Shown: positions 55,681 through 62,661 of the stretch, one piece after another
How the letters are laid out: every line of letters starts with the position of its first letter
How positions within the stretch are numbered: the first letter of the stretch is position 1
DNA from: CAZSWR01 sp964610885
Lineage (GTDB): Bacteria; Bacteroidota; Ignavibacteria; Kapaibacteriales; UBA2268
Length of the DNA stretch: 64,000 bases
Direction of reading: 5' to 3'
Assembly (NCBI GenBank): GCA_964610885.1
Contig: CAZSWR010000002.1
Location: 1 to 64,000 of the forward strand
Notes under the pieces: model-generated
The model's database searches: none
What the model was told of the DNA's origin: nothing
The model's input: only the letters and a program-made list of their open reading frames with translations
Position numbers and translations under genes: made by a program

Positions 55681-55708
55681 GTAGGGGTTCAAAATTTTGA
55701 ACCCCTAC
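55681..55708. repeat. Perfect 28-bp GTAG palindrome beside the RAYT gene
   Basis: GTAGGGGTTCAAAA and its exact complement meet to form a 28-bp palindrome. It stands 105 bases upstream of the transposase gene. The preceding bases (GTCAGAC) also precede the copy at 56552. Confidence 0.85.
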
Positions 55709-55962
55709 AGATAAATATATCCCCACACCCCTACTTTTTGACCCCATACTTCTCATAATAAAATAATCAATAAAGAATCCCGTGTCCTATATAAAAACAA
55801 CAGACTTAAGCAATGAAATACAACCCCGACACGCACCATCGCAAATCAATCCGTCTGAAGGAATTTGATTATTCGCAGGCCGGATATTATTTTATCACTA
55901 TTTGCACGCATAACCGAGAGCATTTGTTCGGGGATATTAATGAAATCATGGTTCAGAATAAT

Positions 55963-55987
55963 GTAGGGGTTCAAAATTTTGAACCCC
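55963..55987. repeat. REP-like palindrome inside the RAYT gene, copy 1
   Basis: GTAG followed by GGGTTCAAAA and its complement to GAACCCC: a 22-bp perfect palindrome core. It is read in frame as VGVQNFEP in the transposase. Confidence 0.85.
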
Positions 55988-56139
55988 ACCAAAAACAAAT
56001 GAAATTGGATGCCGGTGGTAAAATTGTTGAAAAATGTATTGAGGATATCCCTGCTCATTTTCCATTAGCCGAGATCGATCATTATTGCATTATGCCCAAC
56101 CATCTGCATTTGATAATAATTATTAACGGACAAATAAAT

Positions 56140-56179
56140 GTAGGGGTTCAAAATGGGGTTCAATATTTTGAACCCCTAC
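56140..56179. repeat. REP-like palindrome inside the RAYT gene, copy 2
   Basis: GTAGGGGTTCAAAA, an 11-base interruption that repeats GGGGTTCAA, then TTTTGAACCCCTAC. It is read in frame as VGVQN and VQYFEPLH. Confidence 0.8.
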
Positions 56180-56428
56180 ATATTGAACCCGAGAAAAACC
56201 AATTTCAAAAGATAATTCCTTATTCATTAGGATCGATTATTAAAGGATTGAAAAATAGGCGTAACAAAATGGTTTAAAGAGAATACATCAATATATCACG
56301 TTTGGCAACGAAATTATTACGAACACATAATTCGCAATGAGAAAGAATTGTTTGAAATAAGAAAGTATATTGAACTGAATCCTATGAATTGGAACAAAGA
56401 TGAGTATTTCGAATAATACAAATATTAA

Positions 56429-56453
56429 CCTGTAGGGGCAATGCCCCTACAGG
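56429..56453. repeat. GTAGGGGCA palindrome after the RAYT gene
   Basis: CCTGTAGGGGCA and TGCCCCTACAGG around the centre form a near-perfect palindrome of about 25 bases, 13 bases after the transposase stop. It shares the GTAGGGGC head with the REP-like elements at 34 kb. Confidence 0.7.
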
Positions 56454-56491
56454 TAGATCTAAACAAAAAGGCGTGTCACATTTTATACATT

Positions 56492-56675
56492 CCTCTCACC
56501 CCAACCACTCCACAACAGGCCCCAAACAAAGAGCGGGCAGAAACGTCAGACGTAGGGGTTCAAAATTTTGAACCCCAACAGACAAATGAACCCCAACAAA
56601 AAACAATACAAACGATACCTCTCACCCCAACCACTCCACAACCGGCCCCAAACAAAGAGCGGGCAGAAACGTCAG
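56492..56675. repeat. Duplicated 3' end of kdpA around a REP-like palindrome
   Basis: A 58-base sequence occurs at 56492-56549 and at 56618-56675 with one difference (56618-56675 is the real kdpA end). It includes the last 17 codons and stop of kdpA. The 68 bases between carry the GTAG palindrome at 56552-56576. The upstream copy is no longer attached to a gene body. Confidence 0.85.
56552..56576. repeat. REP-like palindrome between the kdpA-end copies
   Basis: GTAG, then GGGTTCAAAA and its complement: the same sequence as at 55963 and 55681, again preceded by GTCAGAC. Confidence 0.8.
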
Positions 56676-58286
56676 TGCGCCGACGATGAGTATCACGCCG
56701 ATCAGGAGGAATGCAAATAGCGAAGTGTCCGTGCGGAAGGTGCCTTGCGATACCGGCGTCGTCTTCTTCTCCGAGAGCGATCCGGCAATCACCAACACGG
56801 GAATAATCACCGCAAACCGACCAACCAGCATGCCAAGCCCGAGCATTATGTTGTAGAAATCCGTGTTCGCGTTCAGCCCGGCAAAGGCCGAACCGTTGTT
56901 GCCCGCGGCGGACGCAAAGGCGTAGAGCACCTCCGAGAACCCGTGCGCGCCGCTCTCGGCAATGCTGCCCAGCCCCTCCGGCACCGACAAAGCAATCGCC
57001 GAAAACCCGAGTATCACAAAACTCGGCGCAATTACGGCGAGCATAGCCATCTGAATTTCCTTCGCCTGAATTTTCTTGCCCAAGTATTCGGGAGTGCGCC
57101 CGATCATCAGCCCGGCAATGAATACGGTCAGCAGGACGAAAATCAACATGCCGTACATTCCTGCGCCCACGCCGCCGAAGACAATTTCGCCCAACATGAT
57201 GTTGAACATTGCCACCAAACCGGAGCCGGGCATTAGCGATTCGTGCATGGCATTGACCGAGCCGCTCGAGGCCGCCGTCGTGAAGGTGGACCACATCACG
57301 GAATTAGTTATCCCGAATCGAGTTTCCTTCCCTTCCAAATTGCCCGCAATCCCAAGCGACGGGTTCATCGAAAACTCCGAATACAGAGAAACCGAAAGCC
57401 CGATGGCCAGCAGCAGCAGCATCACCGCAAACAAAGTCCAGCCTTGGCGCGCGGAGCCGACAATCTTGCCGAATGTAAACGTCAGGGCGGCGGGAATGAG
57501 CAAAATGGAGAGCATCTGCAACAGATTGCTAATCGGTGTGGGGTTCTCGAATGGGAAAGCAGAATTGGCATTAAAGAATCCACCGCCGTTCGTGCCGAGC
57601 TGCTTGATGGCGATTTGCGACGCTGCCGGCCCGCCGGGGATCGTTTGCTTGATGCCTTCGAGCGTGCTGGCATCGGTATAGGCGTTAAAGTTCTGAATCA
57701 CGCCCTGGGACACCAACAGAATGGCCAAAAGGGCACTCAGGGGCAGCAGCACGTAAAGAGTTGACCGGGTTACATCGACCCAGAAATTGCCCAATTCGGA
57801 GGATTGTTTGTTTCTGATGCCTCTCGCCAGGGCTATAAAAACCGCGATACCGGTCGCCGCGCTCAGGAAATTCTGAACTGTCAGCCCGGCCATTTGCACG
57901 AAGTACGACATGGTTGTTTCGCCGGCGTAGGATTGCCAGTTAGTATTCGTCATAAAACTAACTGCCGTATTGAAGGCCAGCGATGGATCGGCGCCGGGGA
58001 GTTGTTGCGGGTTCAGCGGCAAGTACTGCTGGCAGACTTGCAAAAGGAAGACAGCAACGAAACCGAAGGCATTGAAGGCCAGAAGCGAGAAAAGGTAGCT
58101 CTTCCAATTCATCTGACTGTGGTCGTCGATCCCGAGCAGTTTGTAGAGTTTCAGCTCGAACGTTTTTAGCCATCTGTTGTTAATATCTTTATATAGAACT
58201 TGGTAGATATACGTGCCAAGCGGTTTAACTGTAAGTATCAATATTGCCAGCATGGCAACAACTTGGATTATATCGTAAATATTCAT
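56622..58286 (-). CDS. kdpA: KdpA potassium-translocating subunit
   Basis: 554 residues, about ten membrane helices, with TTNTNWQSYAG-like (SFMTNTNWQSYAGE) and GTNGGGFFNANSAFPFENP filter/pore motifs typical of KdpA. It is the channel-like subunit that binds potassium with high affinity in the inner membrane. TAAGGAGG 7 bases before the ATG is the strongest ribosome site in the window. It is first in the cluster. No kdpF-like small gene was recognised upstream. Its 3' end is duplicated downstream around a palindrome. Confidence 0.94.
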   Translation of the reverse strand: MNIYDIIQVVAMLAILILTVKPLGTYIYQVLYKDINNRWLKTFELKLYKLLGIDDHSQMNWKSYLFSLLAFNAFGFVAVFLLQVCQQYLPLNPQQLPGADPSLAFNTAVSFMTNTNWQSYAGETTMSYFVQMAGLTVQNFLSAATGIAVFIALARGIRNKQSSELGNFWVDVTRSTLYVLLPLSALLAILLVSQGVIQNFNAYTDASTLEGIKQTIPGGPAASQIAIKQLGTNGGGFFNANSAFPFENPTPISNLLQMLSILLIPAALTFTFGKIVGSARQGWTLFAVMLLLLAIGLSVSLYSEFSMNPSLGIAGNLEGKETRFGITNSVMWSTFTTAASSGSVNAMHESLMPGSGLVAMFNIMLGEIVFGGVGAGMYGMLIFVLLTVFIAGLMIGRTPEYLGKKIQAKEIQMAMLAVIAPSFVILGFSAIALSVPEGLGSIAESGAHGFSEVLYAFASAAGNNGSAFAGLNANTDFYNIMLGLGMLVGRFAVIIPVLVIAGSLSEKKTTPVSQGTFRTDTSLFAFLLIGVILIVGALTFLPALCLGPVVEWLG

Positions 58287-58891
58287 TTCAGAATCCTCCT
58301 TATAAATTTCACTGGATTGTCTCAGCAGAAGGCCAATGATACATACGGAGTAAATATCATTTCAATTTGCCAAACAACTAATGCAAATCTATTGTTTCCG
58401 GCATAAGTATGAAATTCTGAAAGATGGGTAAAATATAAAGAATTCATAAAGACAGGTTGGCAGCGGTAGGTGGTGCTTGAATTGTTATGCTATTCATGCA
58501 GAAGTAGTATGAACCTGTTGATAAAGCACAAGACTTGCAACAACTGGTTTTAATCCAATGCAAGAATCGTAGTAAATCATTGATATATCGACAAATCCCT
58601 CATCTCGATATGCCAAATGGGGCAAAAGAAATTTGAAATAATCCCAAAAAGTTCGTTAGAAAAACCCTCAATCCCTAAATCCCTTTCTCCCAAAGGGCGA
58701 CGAATGACTTCCGATAAACATGTTTTCATACTCCCTTCTCCCGACGGGAGAAGAGCCGGGGATGAGGGTATAGCAAATATGTCAAATTTTAACGAATAAT
58801 TTGGGATCATGTAATTACACTTTACTAATTATTCGCCAATTGGAGACTAACCAAGCATTTTTCCATTTGAATCTTAATTCGATTTCTTTCT
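58287..58891. other. Region upstream of kdpA, with repeat copy
   Basis: 605 bases. TAGATTTG on the minus strand (58384-58391) fits a -7 element for kdpA with a leader of about 98 bases, but the -33 site is weak. A copy of the 52-bp repeat starts near 58697, within a palindrome-rich intergenic stretch (CTTCTCCCGACGGGAGAAG). No gene supported. Confidence 0.4.
58697..58765. repeat. 52-bp repeat, copy 2, extended by a palindrome
   Basis: Matches 48876-48928 over about 52 bases and then continues into CTTCTCCCG-ac-CGGGAGAAG, completing a palindrome that copy 1 has lost. Confidence 0.7.
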
Positions 58892-59992
58892 CTACTTCTG
58901 CTCGCGAACGGCGACGACGTGTATGTCTTTGCCGCATTGGGAGATGCCTTTGATGGCGAAGTGTTTGGCTTCGTTGAGGAAATTAATCTTGTACGATGCG
59001 AAGGCGTTCAAACCGTTCCCGATAATCATGGGTGCAATGAAAACGTGCAATTCGTCCGTCAGGTCCGATGCGACGAACGAAGAGAAAATCGAGGCTCCGC
59101 CCTCCACCATGATTGATCCGATCGAGTATTCGCTCAAAAGAGTGCGAAGTATTGGTTCCAATTCCAACTTTCCGAAGGCATCGAGCTGCGAAGGGACGAT
59201 CCTCAGCCCGGCCGCGCGCAGAGTTTCGGATTTGCGGGTAACGGACGATTCGTGGCTACAGCAGACGATGGTTTGCTTTCTTTGGTCGTCCGTGAAGTTC
59301 CTGATGCTCAGCGGCAGCGTCAGGTGCGTATCGAAAACAATTCGGAACGGGTTCCTGCCCATAACGTTCCTGACTGTCAACTCGGGATTGTCGATCGAGG
59401 CGGTTCGTTTGCCGATCAGGACCGCGTCAATCTCGGAGCGCAGCGCGTGGGTGCGTGTGCGGCTTTCCTCGCAAGTGATCCATTTGGATTGGCCGGTGGA
59501 CGTGGCAATCATCCCGTTGAGCGATTGCGCCACCTTCACTACCACGTAGGGCAGCCCGCTTGTGATGTGTTTGAAGAAAAATCTGTTCGCCCACAGGCAT
59601 TCGTTTTCCAGCACGCCTGTTTCCACTTCGATGCCTGCCTGGCGCAGTTTTTCGATGCCCTGGCCGGCCACGAGCGGGTTGGGGTCCAGCGTGCCCACGA
59701 CGACGCGCGAAATACCTTTCTCAATAATCAAATCGGCGCATGGTGGATTCTTGCCCTGATGGGAGCATGGCTCCAGGTTCACAACCAAAGTGGAACCTTT
59801 GACCTGTTCGTCCGAAAGCTGGTTGATAGCATTTGCTTCGGCGTGTGGTTCGCCAAAACGGCGGTGAAACGATTCGGAAATAATGCTTCCGTCTTTGATA
59901 ATAACAGCACCTACCCTCGGATTGGGGCTTACGAGTCCTGTACCTTTGTACGCCAACTCCAAGGCTCGTTTCATTGCTGATTTGTCTGTCAT
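58892..59992 (-). CDS. ribD: Bifunctional riboflavin enzyme RibD (deaminase/reductase)
   Basis: 366 residues, normal length. The N-terminal deaminase domain has H50-A-E52 and P-C76-S-H-Q-G-K-N-P-P-C85, the zinc site. The C-terminal reductase domain has VKVAQSLNGMIATSTGQSKWIT and VMVEGGASIFSSF. The enzyme does the second and third steps of riboflavin synthesis (deamination, then NADPH reduction of the ribosyl group). No other rib gene or FMN riboswitch is visible nearby. Confidence 0.93.
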   Translation of the reverse strand: MTDKSAMKRALELAYKGTGLVSPNPRVGAVIIKDGSIISESFHRRFGEPHAEANAINQLSDEQVKGSTLVVNLEPCSHQGKNPPCADLIIEKGISRVVVGTLDPNPLVAGQGIEKLRQAGIEVETGVLENECLWANRFFFKHITSGLPYVVVKVAQSLNGMIATSTGQSKWITCEESRTRTHALRSEIDAVLIGKRTASIDNPELTVRNVMGRNPFRIVFDTHLTLPLSIRNFTDDQRKQTIVCCSHESSVTRKSETLRAAGLRIVPSQLDAFGKLELEPILRTLLSEYSIGSIMVEGGASIFSSFVASDLTDELHVFIAPMIIGNGLNAFASYKINFLNEAKHFAIKGISQCGKDIHVVAVREQK

Positions 59993-60374
59993 CGTTTTCT
60001 ATGCCCGCTGTTGTATTAAAAATTCTGTGATTCGCGCTTCGTACAGTTATTGATGCGCGATTATTTCGACGCAAATTGCTCAGGAAATTTCCCTCGGCAA
60101 AACGTCAGATAATGCTTTTGTAAAAATATCAAATTGAACTTATACGGCAAAGAAAAATTCGTGATTAATTATAGTAATGTGAATTTTTTAGTTCCATCGA
60201 TTTGGAGTAATTTTGTAATTGATTAGCTTGGCAGACAATGGAAAGCTGGCAAGCAATAGTTTTTTCGGTTGGTGTTTTTTATTTGTACGAATAATAAATA
60301 ATACAATTATCAATCTAATGGCACGGATTGTGCATTTGATTATTTGTTTGTTCTTGAAAACTGATGGAAATGAA
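59993..60374. other. Divergent promoter region, ribD and exported protein
   Basis: 382 bases. TAATTTTG at 60208-60215 fits the -7 pattern on the plus strand; a TTTT 20 bases upstream could act as a weak -33. This would give a leader of about 150 bases for the gene at 60375. No gene supported. Confidence 0.4.
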
Positions 60375-61139
60375 ATGAAGAAGTTAACAGCCAGTATTGC
60401 TTTTTTCTTTGCCACTTTGAATGTATTCGCGCAAAGCTCTGCCGGCGACAAAGCAATTTACGAGTCTCGGTACATCGTCGATATGCCCACTGCCGGCGTG
60501 CTGGCGAAGGGCACTTTCTCGATATATACCATGATGTTCCAAGAGGGCGGACTGATGGCCGAACTCTACACAGCTCCGTTCGAGGATTTCAATATGGGAC
60601 TCAGTTTCGGCGGGTCAAACGTCGTCGGGACGGGCAAGCCCACATTCCAGAACCTTCCTGGAATTCATATCAAATACCGAATCATCGATGAAACTCGCGG
60701 TTTCCCTGCGATTACCCTCGGAGTGATCACGCAAGGCCGCGGATTCTTCTACACGGACGAAACTCGTTTCCAGACAATGTCTCCGGGCGTTTTCGCCGCC
60801 GTCAGCAAGAATTTCAAGTGGGCATTGGGGTCATTAGCTCTCCATGGCGGACTGAATTACTCATTCGAGCCGAAACCCGAAAACAGGAACGTGAATTTCT
60901 ATGCAGGTATGGAACAATCAATCGGCAACGTTATCAGCTTGAATCTGGAGTTCAACTCGAATCTCGACGACAAAAACCGCGAAATCACTCTGAACCAAGG
61001 CATGTTGAACGCTGCACTGCGTTGGTCGGTGGCCAAGGGCCTCACTTTCGAGCTTCAGGCGCGGGACCTGCTGAAACACTCGAAACGTACCGAAGAAATA
61101 AACAGAATTATTGGAATTGAATTTATTAGCCCATTTTAA
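60375..61139 (+). CDS. Exported beta-rich (outer-membrane-type) protein, unrecognised
   Basis: 254 residues from the ATG at 60375, chosen because it gives a signal peptide (MKKLTASIAFFFATLNVFAQ). The mature protein alternates hydrophobic and polar residues in many short strands (FSIYTMMF, GLSFGGSNVVG, LNLEFNSNL, AALRWSVAKGLTFELQ) and ends in phenylalanine (EFISPF), as outer-membrane barrels do. I see no enzyme motif. rpe starts 17 bases downstream, so it probably heads the operon with rpe and surE. The function is unknown. Confidence 0.7.
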   Translation: MKKLTASIAFFFATLNVFAQSSAGDKAIYESRYIVDMPTAGVLAKGTFSIYTMMFQEGGLMAELYTAPFEDFNMGLSFGGSNVVGTGKPTFQNLPGIHIKYRIIDETRGFPAITLGVITQGRGFFYTDETRFQTMSPGVFAAVSKNFKWALGSLALHGGLNYSFEPKPENRNVNFYAGMEQSIGNVISLNLEFNSNLDDKNREITLNQGMLNAALRWSVAKGLTFELQARDLLKHSKRTEEINRIIGIEFISPF

Positions 61140-61156
61140 ATAAAACTGGATTTGCA

Positions 61157-61843
61157 ATGAACCATACGATTAAAATAGCCCCAAGCCTCCTTTCTGCAGA
61201 CTTTTCAGCACTCGAACGCGACGTACGCACTTGCGAGGAAGGGAAAGCCGACATACTCCACGCCGACATCATGGACGGCCATTTCGTGCCAAACATCACT
61301 TTCGGGCCGCTCGTCGTCTCGGCAGTTGCTCGTAAGACGTCCCTGCCGATTTCGTGCCACTTGATGATCGAAAATCCCGACAAATACATCGATGAATTTG
61401 CCAAAGCAGGCGCATCATACATCTCTGTCCATGCCGAAGGTTCGGTCCACACTCACCGGACACTTTCGAAGATACAATCGACAGGCGCAAAGGCCGGGCT
61501 GGCGCTCAATCCCGCCACGCCACTCGAGTTCGCCTACGCCGCAGCCGAGTATTGCGATTTCATCTTGCTCATGTCGGTCAATCCTGGATTCGGCGGCCAA
61601 GCATTCATTCCGTCGTTCCTCAGGCGTTGCGCCGCTCTTCGCGAATATTTGATAAAGAATAATCTGGAGAAGCAAGTGGAAATCGAAGTCGATGGCGGGG
61701 TCAAAGCAGACAACGTGGCAGAAATCGTCCGAGCGGGCGCATCGATCATCGTTTGCGGTTCCGGTGTGTTCTCCGGCGATATTGTCTCGAACATTGCCCT
61801 CGTGCGCCGCAATGCCGAAACAGCCTTGCAAACTATAAATTAA
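61157..61843 (+). CDS. rpe: Ribulose-phosphate 3-epimerase
   Basis: 228 residues, standard length. TIM-barrel motifs are all present: SLLSADFSALERDV, HADIMDGHFVPNITFGP, HLMIENPDKYIDEF, LLMSVNPGFGGQAFI and VDGGVKADNV. It interconverts ribulose-5-phosphate and xylulose-5-phosphate in the pentose phosphate pathway, using a metal held by the His and Asp residues. surE follows 22 bases on. Confidence 0.94.
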   Translation: MNHTIKIAPSLLSADFSALERDVRTCEEGKADILHADIMDGHFVPNITFGPLVVSAVARKTSLPISCHLMIENPDKYIDEFAKAGASYISVHAEGSVHTHRTLSKIQSTGAKAGLALNPATPLEFAYAAAEYCDFILLMSVNPGFGGQAFIPSFLRRCAALREYLIKNNLEKQVEIEVDGGVKADNVAEIVRAGASIIVCGSGVFSGDIVSNIALVRRNAETALQTIN

Positions 61844-61865
61844 TTTCAAAACGATAGAAAAGAAA

Positions 61866-62651
61866 ATGACAGATAAAAAGCCAAATATATTGGTTACCAA
61901 CGACGACGGAATCGATTCGCCGGGCATCTACGCTTTGGTGAAAGCCCTGAAAAGGATCGGCAACGTGTTCGTGGTGGCTCCCGACAGGCAACAAAGCGCC
62001 GTGGGCCATGCACTTTCGGTTTCGCAACCCCTGCGCGTTACCAAATTCCACCGGAATGGCGAAATGTTCGGATATGCCGTTACTGGCACTCCGAGCGATT
62101 GTGTGAAGATTGCCATCAGCTCGTTGATTAAAGAGAAATTGGACCTCGTCGTCTCCGGGATCAATCATGGAAGCAATACGTCGATCAACGTCCTCTATTC
62201 CGGCACGGTATCGGCCGCCACAGAGGGTATGCTGGGCGGGATCCAATCCATGGCAGTCTCGATGGCAGACTACACATGGGACGGCGACTGCACTCCCTCG
62301 GCAGAATATGCCGTCTTGATCGCCCAAAAGCTCCTCGAGAACCCGCTTCCGGCCGGGACAATTCTGAACGTGAACGTGCCGGCTTTGCCTCTGGACCAAA
62401 TCAAAGGCATTCGCTCCACGCAGCTCAGCAATTCCGTCTGGAACGATTCATACGAAAAGCGTACAGATCCGTTCGGGCGAGACTATTACTGGTTCGCCGG
62501 CGAATACAAGGTGTTCGACAAAAGCGAAAATTCCGACGACGGCGCAGTCCTTGCCGGCTACGTGGCCCTTACGCCTATGAAATTCGAATTCACCGACGCC
62601 AAGTCAATGTCGATTACAGCTGAATTCGAAAGTATAGGCAAGATTAAATAA
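61866..62651 (+). CDS. surE: 5'/3'-nucleotidase SurE
   Basis: 261 residues. The metal-binding NDDGIDSPGI and VVAPDRQQSAVGHALS motifs and the SGINHGSNTSINVLYSGTVSAA segment are diagnostic. SurE dephosphorylates nucleoside monophosphates and helps survival in stationary phase. It sits between rpe and the helicase gene, with small gaps on both sides, so it is probably in the same transcript. Confidence 0.93.
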   Translation: MTDKKPNILVTNDDGIDSPGIYALVKALKRIGNVFVVAPDRQQSAVGHALSVSQPLRVTKFHRNGEMFGYAVTGTPSDCVKIAISSLIKEKLDLVVSGINHGSNTSINVLYSGTVSAATEGMLGGIQSMAVSMADYTWDGDCTPSAEYAVLIAQKLLENPLPAGTILNVNVPALPLDQIKGIRSTQLSNSVWNDSYEKRTDPFGRDYYWFAGEYKVFDKSENSDDGAVLAGYVALTPMKFEFTDAKSMSITAEFESIGKIK

Positions 62652-62661
62652 CGGCCTTGAA

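Larger units (their letters stand above)
55813..56416 (+). pseudogene. REP-associated tyrosine transposase (RAYT, Y1_Tnp), frameshifted
   Basis: The first frame (to 56277) starts like RAYTs: HRKSIRLKEFDYSQAGYYFITICTHNREHLFG, then IDHYCIMPNHLHLIII with the HUH metal-binding histidines. It ends early after NRRNKMV. From the A-run at 56251-56255, a frame one base out gives GVTKWFKENTS, YHVWQRNYYEHIIRNEKEL and IRKYIELNP. These are the conserved C-terminal motifs, including the likely catalytic tyrosine, ending at a TAA at 56414-56416. One extra A in a run of five therefore splits the HUH site from the tyrosine. Two copies of the local palindrome lie in frame inside the gene. It sits between kdpA and kdpB, on the opposite strand. 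Confidence 0.75.

Noticed and set aside
56441..56689. 82-codon open frame between the RAYT gene and kdpA
   Set aside because: It is the opposite strand of the duplicated kdpA end and the palindrome; the apparent repeats in the peptide come from that duplication.
58287..58560. Possible riboswitch or kdpF gene upstream of kdpA
   Set aside because: No recognisable riboswitch core and no small hydrophobic frame with a ribosome site were found.
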